Shown: positions 48,616-57,582 of the stretch, piece by piece
How the letters are laid out: every line of letters begins with the position of its first letter
Numbering within the stretch: position 1 is the stretch's first letter
NCBI RefSeq assembly: GCF_016862315.1
Contig: NZ_BOMS01000066.1
Location: forward strand, 1-57,821
Direction: 5' to 3'
DNA from: Actinoplanes palleronii
Lineage (GTDB): Bacteria; Actinomycetota; Actinomycetes; Mycobacteriales; Micromonosporaceae
DNA: 57,821 nucleotides
The notes under the pieces: generated by a model
Databases searched by the model: none
What the model was told of the DNA's origin: nothing
The model's input: only the letters and a program-made list of their open reading frames with translations
Program-made: the position numbers and the translations under genes

Positions 48616-48999
48616 CCGGGCAACGTACGGACGCCGCAACGCCGCCACCAGGAGAAAGTGACTGGCATTACACACTGTTCCCACATATCAGACTGAGTTA
48701 CTAGGACATGACCGCGCCTTTTGCGGCAATTGTTGCCCGATCGCCCCGGCGCAGTGATCTAAATCGCGCGCCCCGCCTTTTCGAATCACAGGAACGGCAC
48801 AGCGAATTCGGGGAGATTTGCAGGCCTCGGGCGGTGAAATGTGAACCGACCGGGAACACCTCGTCACCCATTGCTATTTTCCCGCCCGGCCGACCTTTCG
48901 GTTGAACGACACCGCCCCGTTCCAGCAGTTCCGCTCGCCTGACCGGTTACGTAGCGTCATCGCCGCCCACCGAGCAGTTTTCCTTGAGGAGCAGCCGAC
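48616..48999. other. 384-bp intergenic region between divergent operons
   Basis: This gap is less GC-rich than its surroundings and must contain the promoters for the ThiY-like operon (minus) and the glycosyltransferase gene (plus). I see no coding frame with codon bias, no complete riboswitch core and no strong palindrome. GAGGAGC at 48986-48992 is the glycosyltransferase ribosome binding site. Confidence 0.7.
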
Positions 49000-49968
49000 T
49001 TGGACCCCTTCGGCAATCCCGCCGTCAGCGTCGTCATCCCCACACACACCGAGCGTCGCTGGGCGTCCCTGACCCGGACCGTCAGGTCCGCGCAGAGCCA
49101 GACGTACCCGGCCGTCGAGGTGGTGGTCGTGGTCGATCACAACCCGGCCATGGCGACCCGGGTCCGGGCCGAGTTCCCCGGCGTCACGGTGCTGGAGAAC
49201 GCGTACACCCGGGGTGCGTCGGGCAACCGGAACACCGGCGCGTTCCACACCCGCACCCCGCTGATCGCGTTCCTCGACGACGACACGGTGGCCGCGACCA
49301 CCTGGCTGCAGGGCCTGATCACCCCGTTCCGGGACGACCGGGTGGTCGGCGCCGGCGGTGGGATCATCCCGGCCTGGGAGGGGTCACATCCGCGCTGGTG
49401 GCCCGATGAGCTGCTGTGGGCCGTCGGGGTGTCGTACACCGGGATGCCGACCAGCACCGCGCCGATCCGCAACGTCTGGTCCGCCAGCATGATCGTGCGG
49501 CGGGATGCGTTCCTGGCGGTCGGCGGGTTCCGGACCGGCTTCGGCAAGCTCGGCGACCAGAACCGGCCCGAGGACACCGAGCTCTGCCTGCGGATGAGCG
49601 CGGTGAACGGCGGACACTGGATGTACGTCCCGAGCGCGGTGATCGACCACGAGGTGCCGCGGTCCCGCTCGACGTTCCGGTTCCTGATGGCGCGCTGCTA
49701 CCACGAGGGCCGGGGCAAGGTGCAGATGGCCGGGCTGCTGCCGAAGGAGCAGAAGCTGGGCGCCGAGGCCGACTACCTCAAGCGGACCCTGCCCCGTGCC
49801 GTGGCCCGCAACCTGCTGCACGCCACGATGGGGCGCGGGGGCTTCCACGCGTTACGCGCAGTGACCGTGGTGGCGGCGGTGCTGGCCGCCGCGTGGGGCG
49901 GCGGCGTGGAGACCATCGCGGGACTTCTGGACACCGGAGCGACAGTTCCGAGCACTCCGGCGGTGTGA
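49000..49968 (+). CDS. Family 2 glycosyltransferase
   Basis: 322 residues from a TTG at 49000 with TTGAGGAGC eight bases upstream. GT-A fold: VSVVIPTHTERRWASLTRTV, ENAYTRGASGNRNTGAFHT, metal/nucleotide-binding LIAFLDDDTVAA, and the acceptor-side QNRPEDTELCLRMS with ED motif. A hydrophobic helix near the C-terminus (AVTVVAAVLAAAWGGG) may attach it to the membrane. It should add a sugar to a surface glycan or natural product. It stands alone; one base separates its stop from that of the convergent oxidoreductase gene. Confidence 0.9.
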   Translation: MDPFGNPAVSVVIPTHTERRWASLTRTVRSAQSQTYPAVEVVVVVDHNPAMATRVRAEFPGVTVLENAYTRGASGNRNTGAFHTRTPLIAFLDDDTVAATTWLQGLITPFRDDRVVGAGGGIIPAWEGSHPRWWPDELLWAVGVSYTGMPTSTAPIRNVWSASMIVRRDAFLAVGGFRTGFGKLGDQNRPEDTELCLRMSAVNGGHWMYVPSAVIDHEVPRSRSTFRFLMARCYHEGRGKVQMAGLLPKEQKLGAEADYLKRTLPRAVARNLLHATMGRGGFHALRAVTVVAAVLAAAWGGGVETIAGLLDTGATVPSTPAV

Positions 49969-49969
49969 C

Positions 49970-52228
49970 TCAACCCATCTTCTCCAACCGTACGATGACC
50001 CATTTCGACGTCGGTGTTCCGCTCTCCTCGGCCTGCGAGTCGAGCGGCACCAACGGATTCGTCTCCGGGTAGTACGCGGCCACGCAACCCTTCGGCGTGT
50101 CGTACGCGATGAGCCGGAACCGATCGGCCCGCCGCTCGCCGTCGTCGAACTCGGAGACCAGGTTGACCAGCTCGCCGTCGGCGAAGCCGAGCTCGGCGAG
50201 GTCGGCCGCGTTGATGAAGACCACCCGGCGCCCGGAGTAGACCCCGCGATAACGGTCGTCCAGCCCGTAGATCGTGGTGTTGAACTGGTCGTGGCTGCGC
50301 AGCGTCTGCAGCACCAGCCGGCCCGGTGGCACGGTCATCACCTGCAGCGGGCTGACCGTGAACACGGCACGGCCCTCCGCGGTCGGGAAGGTCCGCGAGT
50401 CCCGGGGCGGGTGCGGCATGGTGAACCCGCCGTTGTCGACCTTGGCTGCGTAGTCGTCGCAGCCCGGCACCACCCGGCCGATCCGCTCCCGGATCCGGGA
50501 GTAGTCCCCGGCGAACTCGGCCCACGGGATGCCCTGCCGGTCGCCCACCACGGCCTCGGCGATCCGGCAGATGATGTCCACCTCCGAGCGCAGCAGCGGC
50601 CCGGCCGGCTCGGACCGGCCCCGCGACGCGTGCACCGCGGACATCGAGTCCTCGACGGTGACCCGCTGCACCACGCCGCCGGTGCGGTCCTGCTCGGTGC
50701 GGCCCAGCGTGGGCAGGATCAGCGCGGTCCGTCCCGCGTCGACGTGGCTGCGGTTCAGCTTCGTGGAGATCTGCACGGTCAGGTCGGCGCCGCGCATCGC
50801 GGCCGCGGTCACCTCGGTGTCCGACATCGCGGCCACGAAGTTGCCGCCCAGCGCGACGAAGACCTTCGCCTTGCCGTCCCGGAACACCCGGACCGCGTCG
50901 GCGGCGTCCACACCGTGCTCACGCGGCGGCTCGAACCCGAACTCGTCGCGCAGCCGGTCGAGGAAGACCACGGGCGGCTTCTCCCAGATCCCCATGGTCC
51001 GGTCGCCCTGCACGTTGGAGTGCCCGCGAACCGGGCAGAGCCCCGCGCCGGGCTTGCCGATCATGCCCTGGAGCAGCGCGACGTTGACGAACTCCTTGAT
51101 CGTGGCGACCGCGTTGCGGTGCTGGGTGATGCCCATCGCCCAGCAGTGCACGATCCGCTTCGACGAGGCGAGCATGTCGGCGGCGGCCTCGATCTCGGAC
51201 CACTCCAGGCCGGTCGCGGCCAGCACCGCCTCCCGGTCGACCTCGGCGACGTGCTTGGCCCAGGCCTCGAAGCCGACGGTGGACGACTCGATGAACTCCC
51301 GGTCGGCGACACCCTTCTGCAGCAGCAGACTGCCGATCGCCTGCCACAGCGCCAGGTCGCCGTTCGAGCGGATCCGCAGCAGCCGGTCGGCCAGACCGAT
51401 GCCGCCGCCGACCAGGCCGCGGGCCTTCTGCGGGTTGTCGAAGCGCAACAGGCCGGCCTCGGACAGCGGATTGATCGCCAGGATCTTCGCGCCGTCCCGT
51501 TTGGCGATCTCCAGCGCGGTCAGCATCCGCGGGTGGTTGGTGCCCGGGTTCTGCCCGGAGACCACGATCAGGTCGGCCTGGTGCAGGTCCTCCAGGGTCA
51601 CCGAGCCCTTGCCGACGCCGATGGTGCGCATCAGCGCGCTGCCGGTCGACTCGTGGCACATGTTGGAGCAGTCCGGCAGGTTGTTGGTGCCGAACGCCCG
51701 GGCGAAGAGCTGATAGACGAACGCGGCCTCGTTGCTGGCCCGCCCGGAGGTGTAGAAGACCGCCTCGTCCGGGCTCGCGAGCTTCTGGAACTCCGCACCG
51801 ATCAGGGCGAACGCCTCGCCCCAGGAGATCGGCTCGTAGTGCGTGCCGCCGTCGCGGCGGACCATCGGGTGGGTGAGCCGGCCCTGCTTCTCCAGCCAGT
51901 GGTCGGTCTGCCCGGCCAGGTCGGCGATCGAGTGCGCGGCGAAGAACGCCGGGCCCGCGGTGTCCCGGGTGCCCTCCCAGGCGACCGCCTTGGCCCCGTT
52001 CTCACAGAACTCGGCGGCGTGCCGGTGGCCCTGCGGGTCGGGCCAGGCGCAGCTCATGCAGTCGAAGCCGTCGCGCTGGTTCAGCGAGCGCAGGTTACGG
52101 ACGGTTTTCCGCACGCCCATCTGCCCCACCGCGTTGGCCAGGCTCAGGCGCACGGCCTGCAACCCGGCGGCGTGGTCAGCCGGTGGACCCACCCGCAGGC
52201 GGGCCTCTTCGTCATCGATCGGCGCCAT
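49970..52228 (-). CDS. FdhF/YdeP-like molybdopterin oxidoreductase
   Basis: 752 residues, full length for the YdeP/FdhF-alpha-like group. N-terminal cysteines (DGFDCMSCAWPDPQG, then FCENGAKAV) match the conserved pattern of this group. SNMCHESTG carries the likely Mo/W ligand Cys; GQNPGTNHPRM and GHSNVQGDRTMGIW bind the cofactor, and the C-terminal domain is LQTLRSHDQFNTTIYGLDDR. E. coli YdeP is linked to acid resistance; the electron acceptor and substrate are unknown. Usually an FdhD sulphur-insertion protein is adjacent, but none is here. Confidence 0.93.
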   Translation of the reverse strand: MAPIDDEEARLRVGPPADHAAGLQAVRLSLANAVGQMGVRKTVRNLRSLNQRDGFDCMSCAWPDPQGHRHAAEFCENGAKAVAWEGTRDTAGPAFFAAHSIADLAGQTDHWLEKQGRLTHPMVRRDGGTHYEPISWGEAFALIGAEFQKLASPDEAVFYTSGRASNEAAFVYQLFARAFGTNNLPDCSNMCHESTGSALMRTIGVGKGSVTLEDLHQADLIVVSGQNPGTNHPRMLTALEIAKRDGAKILAINPLSEAGLLRFDNPQKARGLVGGGIGLADRLLRIRSNGDLALWQAIGSLLLQKGVADREFIESSTVGFEAWAKHVAEVDREAVLAATGLEWSEIEAAADMLASSKRIVHCWAMGITQHRNAVATIKEFVNVALLQGMIGKPGAGLCPVRGHSNVQGDRTMGIWEKPPVVFLDRLRDEFGFEPPREHGVDAADAVRVFRDGKAKVFVALGGNFVAAMSDTEVTAAAMRGADLTVQISTKLNRSHVDAGRTALILPTLGRTEQDRTGGVVQRVTVEDSMSAVHASRGRSEPAGPLLRSEVDIICRIAEAVVGDRQGIPWAEFAGDYSRIRERIGRVVPGCDDYAAKVDNGGFTMPHPPRDSRTFPTAEGRAVFTVSPLQVMTVPPGRLVLQTLRSHDQFNTTIYGLDDRYRGVYSGRRVVFINAADLAELGFADGELVNLVSEFDDGERRADRFRLIAYDTPKGCVAAYYPETNPLVPLDSQAEESGTPTSKWVIVRLEKMG

Positions 52229-52282
52229 GGGCCCAGTCTGCCTCGCCGACCCGGCCGGGCTCCAGCCGGATCTTCCGATCGG

Positions 52283-53482
52283 TCAGGCGTATTCCTGGCG
52301 CAGTTCGGCCAGCACCGCCGGGGACGGCCAGTCGTCCACCCGGTACCGGGCCGGGGCGAGCAGCGGCTCGGCGTCCAGGCCGACCCGTTCGGCGACCGCG
52401 TCCCAGGGCGCCCGGAACTGCGGGCCGGTGTCCGGGTGCACGAACGCGATGGTGTCCGCCTTGGGCAGCAGCGTGCTCACCCCCGCGGTCCACACCGCGA
52501 TGGTCTCCGGGAGGCCGCCCACCGGCTCGGCGGCGAGCAGGCCGCCGATGTGCACGTCGACGCCGGCCTGGGCGTACTGCTCGGCGAGCCAGTTGGTCTG
52601 GCCGTGGTACTCGGTCAGGGCGAGCAGGGTCTCGGCGCGGCGGGCGGAGAGGTGGTGCGCGTGCTCGGGCGGCGGGGAGTACATCACCGTCCGGCCCTGC
52701 GGCCCGGCCACGTACCCGACCGGCGACAGGCTCCGCGGCGCCTCCTTGAAGTGCTGGTCGACGAGCGCGTAGAACGGCTCGGCGGTGGCGTCCGGCAACG
52801 GGCAGAGCAGCAGCGTGTTGTTGTCCGGGGCGAACGCCAGCACCGGACCGCCGAGCCGCTCGCCGACCTCGGCCAGCCAGCCCGGCGCCAGCAGCAGCGA
52901 GGTGAAGTACGCGTCGCCGTCGTCCAGCATGCTGATCAGCGGCTGCCCGCCGGGCCAGTTCTGCTCGAGGGAGTGCCGGGCCATCCCGGCCAGATTGGCC
53001 CGGGCGGTGGTGAACACCTCCTCGGCGGAGACGCCCCACTCGTCGACCCGGTCCGGCACCACGTAGGCCATCGCGTCCGGCTGGTCGACGACAACCAGTT
53101 CCTTCAGGTACGGCAACGCGGCCCGGGAGATCGGCGGGCGCATGCCGGGCGGGCCGGCGGTGCCGAACGTGACCGGGCGCAGGACCGGGCGGAGCTTCGG
53201 GCGTACCGTCTCCCAGTCGTCATGCGGCGGTGGCGCCGCCATGATCCGGACCAGCTTGACCAGCCGCTCCCGGCGCTCGGACGGTGTCGCGTCGGCCGTC
53301 TCCCGGAAGATGTTGGCCAGGTAGAGATGGGCCGGACCGGGCGAACCGGTGCGGTAGATCTCGATGGCGAAGTCGTCCGGCCGGTGCACCGCGCGCTCCA
53401 CACCGGGGGTGCGCCGCGCGACGCGGAGAGCCAGCGCCGCGAATCGGCGCCGGGGCGAAACGAACCGGTCGAGCATTCCCAC
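52283..53482 (-). CDS. Conserved soluble protein of unknown function
   Basis: 399 residues, no signal peptide or membrane helix. Several blocks look like ordered alpha/beta domains: FAIEIYRTGSPGPAHLYLAN, DAMAYVVPDRVDEWGVSAEE, LLAPGWLAEVGERLGGPVLA, and a repeated WxAGVSTLLPKADTIAFVHP end. The central part vaguely recalls YtpQ/DUF1444-type proteins, but I would not assign it. The start is GTG at 53482 or the in-frame ATG at 53476; neither has a strong ribosome binding site. Gaps of 54 and 32 bases separate it from same-strand neighbours. Confidence 0.75.
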   Translation of the reverse strand: MGMLDRFVSPRRRFAALALRVARRTPGVERAVHRPDDFAIEIYRTGSPGPAHLYLANIFRETADATPSERRERLVKLVRIMAAPPPHDDWETVRPKLRPVLRPVTFGTAGPPGMRPPISRAALPYLKELVVVDQPDAMAYVVPDRVDEWGVSAEEVFTTARANLAGMARHSLEQNWPGGQPLISMLDDGDAYFTSLLLAPGWLAEVGERLGGPVLAFAPDNNTLLLCPLPDATAEPFYALVDQHFKEAPRSLSPVGYVAGPQGRTVMYSPPPEHAHHLSARRAETLLALTEYHGQTNWLAEQYAQAGVDVHIGGLLAAEPVGGLPETIAVWTAGVSTLLPKADTIAFVHPDTGPQFRAPWDAVAERVGLDAEPLLAPARYRVDDWPSPAVLAELRQEYA

Positions 53483-53514
53483 GGCGGAACCCTAACCGAC
53501 CCGGCGCGCCGTGT

Positions 53515-55509
53515 TCAGGCTCGACCGGGGGAACCGGCCGCCGCCGGCTCGTCCACCAGCCGGGTCGCGATGTTGGTGAGCGCCTGGTCGAGCAGCGCGC
53601 GGTCACCCGGATCGGTCATCGTGAAGTCCTCCAGCCGGACGTCGAGCCACTCCCGCCAGGCATGCCGTACCCGGTCGAACTGTTCCTGCCCGGCCTCGGT
53701 GAGCTGCACCGCGTCACCGTCGAGCCGCGCATATCCGGCCTGGCAGAGGTCGGTGAACGCGGGCTGCAGCACCTCGGCCGGCATCCGGTTGGTACGCGCG
53801 ATGGTGTCCAGGTCGGCCCGCCCCCGGGCCCGGGTGTGCAGGTGCGTCTGGCCCATCGCCCAGGCCTGCGACGGGTTCAGCCGCCCACCGGAGTCGGCCA
53901 GGATCTCCTCCAGGACCGTCCGGTCATGTCCGGCTTTGCGCATGGTGTCACTGATCGCCCGTTCCAGCTGGGCGACCCGGTCGGCGGCGGCCGGCGCCGA
54001 GAAACCCTCGCCCACGTCGGTCGCGTGCGAGCGGGCGCCGTCCCGCAACGGCAGCTCCTTGAGGAACCAGGCGATCACGAAACCCAGCACGGCGACCGGA
54101 ACCACCCAGCGGAAGACGTACCCGATGGTGTCGGCATAGGCCTGGATGATCGGCGCGGCCTGGACCGCGGAGAGTTTGTGCAACGCCGCGGGGCTGGCCG
54201 CCGCCGGATCCGCCGCCGCCGGGAACGAGCTGAGCTTGTTCGTGAACAGGGTGCCGAAGATCGCGGTGCCGAACGAGCTGCCCAGCGTACGGAAGAACGT
54301 CACGCCCGAGGTGGCCGTGCCCAGGTCGGCGTACGGGACGGTGTTCTGCACGACGATCGTCAGCACCTGCATGCTCAGCCCGATCCCCATCCCCAGCACG
54401 AACATGTAGAGCGACATCAGCGCGGCACCGGTGTCCGGGCCCATGGTGGACATCAGCCACAGCCCGAGCGACATCACCGCGGTGCCGGCGATCGGGAAGA
54501 CCCGGTACCTGCCGGTGCGGCTGACCAGGTTCCCGGCCAGGATCGACGTGGTGAACAGGCCGGCCACCATCGGCAGGGTGCGCACCCCGGAGCCGGTGGC
54601 CGAGACGCCGTCGACGTACTGCAGGTAGGTGGGCAGGAACGTCATCGCGCCGAGCATGGCGAACCCGACGATGAAGCTCAGCGTCGAGCAGACCACGAAG
54701 ACCGAGTTGCGGAACAGCCGCATCGGCAGCATCGGTTCCTTCGCCCGCAGCTCGACCAGGACGAACGCGGTGAGCAGGACGATCGACGCGGTGAACAGGG
54801 TGAGGATGGTGGCCGAGCTCCAGGCGTACTGGTTGCCGCCCCAGGAGAGCGCCAGGATCATGCTGGACGCGCCGGTGGCGACCAGGGCGATGCCCGCGTA
54901 GTCGACGATCGGGCGGGTGTCGCTGCGGATCGACGGGATGGCCCGGGCCGCGATGGCCAGCACCACCACGGCCACCGGCACGTTGATGTAGAACGCCCAG
55001 CGCCAGCTCAGGTGGTCGGTGAACAGCCCGCCCAGGGTCGGCCCGAGCACCGTGGTGACACCGAAGACCGCGCCGAGCGCGCCCTGGTACTTCCCCCGTT
55101 CGCGGAGCGGGATGACGTCGGCGATCAGCGCCATCGCGGTGACCATCAGCCCGCCGCCGCCGATCCCCTGGACCGCCCGCGCCGCGATCAGCATGACCAT
55201 GTCCTGCGCGACGCCGCACAGCACCGAGCCGCCGACGAAGACCAGCACGCTGATCTGGAACACCGTCTTGCGGCCGAACAGGTCACCGAACTTGCCGGCC
55301 AGCACCGTCGACACCGTCTCGGCCAGCAGATACGCGGTGACCACCCAGGACATGTGCCCGGCGCCGCGCAGGTCCGCGACGATCGTCGGCAGCGCGGTCG
55401 ACACGATCGTCTGGTCCAGCGCGGCGAGCAGCATGCCGAGCAGGATCGCCGTGAAGACGATGTTGGTCTGACGCCGGCTCACCACCGTGGCCGTGTCACC
55501 GGTCGACAT
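53515..55509 (-). CDS. EmrB/QacA-type 14-helix exporter fused to a C-terminal winged-helix-like domain
   Basis: 664 residues from the ATG at 55509. Residues ~15-505 are a DHA2 exporter (AALDQTIVSTALPTIVADL, GKFGDLFGRKTVF, AVQGIGGGGLMVTAMALIAD). Residues ~510-664 are soluble and helical: VAQLERAISDTMRKAGHD, DTIARTNRMPAEVLQPAFTD, then YARLDGDAVQLTEAGQEQF, the helix-turn-helix plus wing pattern of MarR-type proteins, and a closing helix (LLDQALTNIATRLVDE). A 150-residue fusion could sense the exported drug or affect transcription. A palindrome in the divergent promoter region may be the related operator. Confidence 0.87.
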   Translation of the reverse strand: MSTGDTATVVSRRQTNIVFTAILLGMLLAALDQTIVSTALPTIVADLRGAGHMSWVVTAYLLAETVSTVLAGKFGDLFGRKTVFQISVLVFVGGSVLCGVAQDMVMLIAARAVQGIGGGGLMVTAMALIADVIPLRERGKYQGALGAVFGVTTVLGPTLGGLFTDHLSWRWAFYINVPVAVVVLAIAARAIPSIRSDTRPIVDYAGIALVATGASSMILALSWGGNQYAWSSATILTLFTASIVLLTAFVLVELRAKEPMLPMRLFRNSVFVVCSTLSFIVGFAMLGAMTFLPTYLQYVDGVSATGSGVRTLPMVAGLFTTSILAGNLVSRTGRYRVFPIAGTAVMSLGLWLMSTMGPDTGAALMSLYMFVLGMGIGLSMQVLTIVVQNTVPYADLGTATSGVTFFRTLGSSFGTAIFGTLFTNKLSSFPAAADPAAASPAALHKLSAVQAAPIIQAYADTIGYVFRWVVPVAVLGFVIAWFLKELPLRDGARSHATDVGEGFSAPAAADRVAQLERAISDTMRKAGHDRTVLEEILADSGGRLNPSQAWAMGQTHLHTRARGRADLDTIARTNRMPAEVLQPAFTDLCQAGYARLDGDAVQLTEAGQEQFDRVRHAWREWLDVRLEDFTMTDPGDRALLDQALTNIATRLVDEPAAAGSPGRA

Positions 55510-55556
55510 GCCGCCAGTCTTCCCGGCCGGGCGCGCCCAGGTGCCGCGATCGCCGA

Positions 55557-55581
55557 AAGTCAAAGTAAACTAAGTTGACTT
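55557..55581. promoter_or_regulatory. AT-rich palindrome between exporter and SDR genes
   Basis: AAGTCAA (55557-55563) and TTGACTT (55575-55581) are perfect inverted repeats around 11 AT-rich bases. Hexamers TAAACT and TAAGTT on the plus strand and TAGTTT on the minus strand could be -10 boxes, so a bound dimer would control both divergent genes. The AT-richness and size are typical of MarR-family sites. Confidence 0.65.
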
Positions 55582-55604
55582 CCGCGTCGGTGAGAGGACT
55601 TTCG

Positions 55605-56744
55605 ATGGCTTTGACCGCTTCCAGCACGGTCGGCGACTGGTTGACCCACCCGGCTGGCGGCGCGGCCCTGCGCGCGCTGCTCGGCTCCTCGTTCGAGGAG
55701 TCCCAGCTGAACCCGGTGCGGGGGCTGCCGCTTCAGCAGCTGGTCGCGCTCAGCCAGGGCCAGCTGCCGCAGGCCGCCGTCGACGCCCTGGTGCTCCAGG
55801 TCAACGACGGCGTCGTCCCGGCCGACGACGCCGCATCCAGCGCCTGGCGCGAGAAGATCACCCCGGGCCGCTTCGCCGGCCAGACCGTGATCGTCACCGG
55901 CGCGGCCTCCGGCATCGGCCGGGCCACCGCGTCCCGCATCGCCCGCGAGGGCGGCCGCGTCATCGCCGTCGACATCACCACTTCCGGCCTGGAGGCGCTC
56001 GCCGCCGACCTCAGCGCCGACTTGGGCCCTGCCGCCGCCGGCCCGGGCCCTGCCACCCCCGGTTCCGCCGCCGCCGCTGGCCCTGGCGCCGCCACCGGCC
56101 CTGGCTCTGCCGCTGGCTCCGGCTCTGCCGCTGACCCTGGCTCTGCCGCTGGCTCCGGTGGCGCGGTGATCACGGTGACCGCGGACATCACCCGCGACGA
56201 GGACATCGCCGCGATCGTCGCCGCGGCCGGCCCCCGGATCGACGGCCTGGCCAACATCGCCGGTGTCGTCGACGACTTCACCCCGGCACACGAGACCTCC
56301 GACAAGGTGTGGGAACGCGTCTTCGCGGTCAACGTCGACGGCGTCTTCAAGCTCACCCGCGCCGTCCTCCCGGCCATGCTCACCGCCCACCGCGGCGCGA
56401 TCGTCAACATCGCCTCGGAGGCCGCCCTGCGCGGCAACGCCGCCGGCATCGCCTACACGGCGTCCAAGCACGCGGTGGTCGGCATCACCAAGAACACCGC
56501 TTTCATGTACGGCCCCGAGGGCATCCGGGTCAACGCGGTCGCCCCGGGCGGCGTCGCCACCGGCATGCGCCCCACCGACCAGTCCGCGTTCGGCCTGGGC
56601 CGCACCGGCCCGTTCCTGAAGCTGATCCCCCCGATCGCCACCGCCGAACACCTGGCCGCCTCGATCACGTTCCTGCTCAGCGACGACGCCGTGAACCTCA
56701 ACGGCGCCATCCTCCCCTCCGACGGCGGCTGGTCCATCCAGTAG
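55605..56744 (+). CDS. Short-chain dehydrogenase with N-terminal extension and Ala/Gly/Ser/Pro insert
   Basis: 379 residues from the ATG at 55605 (GAGAGGA upstream). An ~85-residue N-terminal extension precedes a classical SDR: VIVTGAASGIGRATASRIA (cofactor), NIAGVVDD, NIASEAALRG (catalytic Ser) and YTASKHAVVG (Tyr-x3-Lys). Residues ~140-187 are a low-complexity run of Gly, Ser, Ala and Pro placed after the beta-2 strand (VIAVDITTSGLEAL), where it can loop out. It likely oxidises or reduces a hydroxyl/keto substrate using NAD(P)(H). It may be co-regulated with the exporter. Confidence 0.9.
   Translation: MALTASSTVGDWLTHPAGGAALRALLGSSFEESQLNPVRGLPLQQLVALSQGQLPQAAVDALVLQVNDGVVPADDAASSAWREKITPGRFAGQTVIVTGAASGIGRATASRIAREGGRVIAVDITTSGLEALAADLSADLGPAAAGPGPATPGSAAAAGPGAATGPGSAAGSGSAADPGSAAGSGGAVITVTADITRDEDIAAIVAAAGPRIDGLANIAGVVDDFTPAHETSDKVWERVFAVNVDGVFKLTRAVLPAMLTAHRGAIVNIASEAALRGNAAGIAYTASKHAVVGITKNTAFMYGPEGIRVNAVAPGGVATGMRPTDQSAFGLGRTGPFLKLIPPIATAEHLAASITFLLSDDAVNLNGAILPSDGGWSIQ
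56027..56165 (+). repeat. Low-complexity coding expansion in the SDR gene
   Basis: Bases 56101-56122 and 56137-56158 are identical over 22 bases (period 36 bp, 12 codons), within a longer Gly/Ser/Ala/Pro-coding run. A similar GSGSAAGSGS-type tail occurs at the end of the debranching enzyme gene at ~627-665. Confidence 0.85.
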
Positions 56745-57189
56745 CCACCGCTCCAGCACTCCCGCCGGGCGCACCTCATCAAGATCAAATTCAAGATGTC
56801 GTGCGTCCGCCGGGGTACAGACCGCCGCTCCCGCCGGGACCCCTCCAGGCTCCGCTGGCCGCTACGCGTCCACAACACAGAGCCCTCCGGGGCGACGCCC
56901 GCGGGTGGTCACGGAAACCCCCGCTCACACCCCACCAGGGGGCAAGCTCCCCTTTCCACAGCCCCAGCCCATCCACAGCCCCCACCCCACCCCGCCCCCT
57001 CCCCCACCACACTGTCCAAGGGGGAGCCCCCAGGGAGGGCGGGCTCCGTGCTCCGCCCGGCGCGAAACGACACGACACGGCGCCGCCGTCCGGTTGGTGC
57101 CGGCGGTGTTCAACCCGGGAGAGGGCTGCCGGGAAGGGTTGTTCGTTCGGCTCCCGGGGGGGGCGGTGGCAGCACGCGCTTGGTGCTTA

Positions 57190-57310
57190 CGCAGGCGGGC
57201 CGGGGCGAGGCACGACGCGGCAGGGCGAGGCAAGACGCGGCGAGGCGCGGCGGGGCGGGCGGGGCACGACGCGGCGAGGCGGGGCGGGCGGGGCGGGGCG
57301 GGGCGGGGCG
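57190..57310 (+). repeat. G-rich tract with G-quadruplex potential
   Basis: Repeated GGGGCGGGC and GACGCGGC motifs. From about 57272 to 57310 there are six or more runs of three to four G separated by one to three bases, which meets the usual pattern for a very stable G-quadruplex on the plus strand. Confidence 0.8.
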
Positions 57311-57316
57311 ACAAGA

Positions 57317-57472
57317 GCACATATTCGATGTCGGCGGGGCGTTGGGCGCACATATTCGATGTCGGTGGGGCGCTAGGCGCACGCGTCCGGCTCTGATCGG
57401 GCGGCAGGAACACGCATTCGGGGCCGGTGGGGCGGCAGGAACACGCATCCGGCTTGGCCTGGGGCGGTGGCA
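57317..57472 (+). repeat. Five degenerate 31-bp tandem repeats
   Basis: Units at 57317-57347, 57348-57378, 57379-57409, 57410-57440 and 57441-57472 (the last with one extra base). The pattern starts (G/A)CAC(A/G)(T/C)(A/G)TTCGG and ends GGGGCG(G/C)(C/T)AGG. A related fragment occurs at 57161-57183. No spacers lie between the units. Confidence 0.83.
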
Positions 57473-57487
57473 GCACGCGTTCGGGTT

Positions 57488-57582
57488 TTGCGGACGTCTG
57501 CCGGCCGCGGGAGGGCGGTAGGAGGACGCGATCTCGCTTTGCGGACGGCTATCGCCCACCCGCGGGCGGCAGACGTCCGCAA
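57488..57582. repeat. 24-bp inverted repeat with 47-bp loop
   Basis: Arms 57488-57511 (TTGCGGACGTCTGCCG...) and 57559-57582 pair at 23 of 24 positions. The loop contains a further TTTGCGGACG copy at 57538-57547. Confidence 0.82.

Noticed and set aside
48616..48720. Possible TPP riboswitch upstream of the ThiY-like operon (minus strand has TAATGCCAG)
   Set aside because: The fragment resembles the 3' thi-box core, but the matching CTGAGA/ACC part and the pairing arms are absent in the surrounding 150 bases.
50291..54139. Very long open frame on the plus strand opposite the FdhF-like and neighbouring genes
   Set aside because: The minus-strand genes have intact catalytic motifs and family-wide similarity; the plus-strand product is low-complexity with no domain. 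GC-rich codon structure creates such mirror frames.
56796..57521. Overlapping open frames in the 3' region
   Set aside because: No ribosome binding sites, no recognisable fold, composition dominated by Arg, Gly and Pro, and the frames run across non-triplet repeats.
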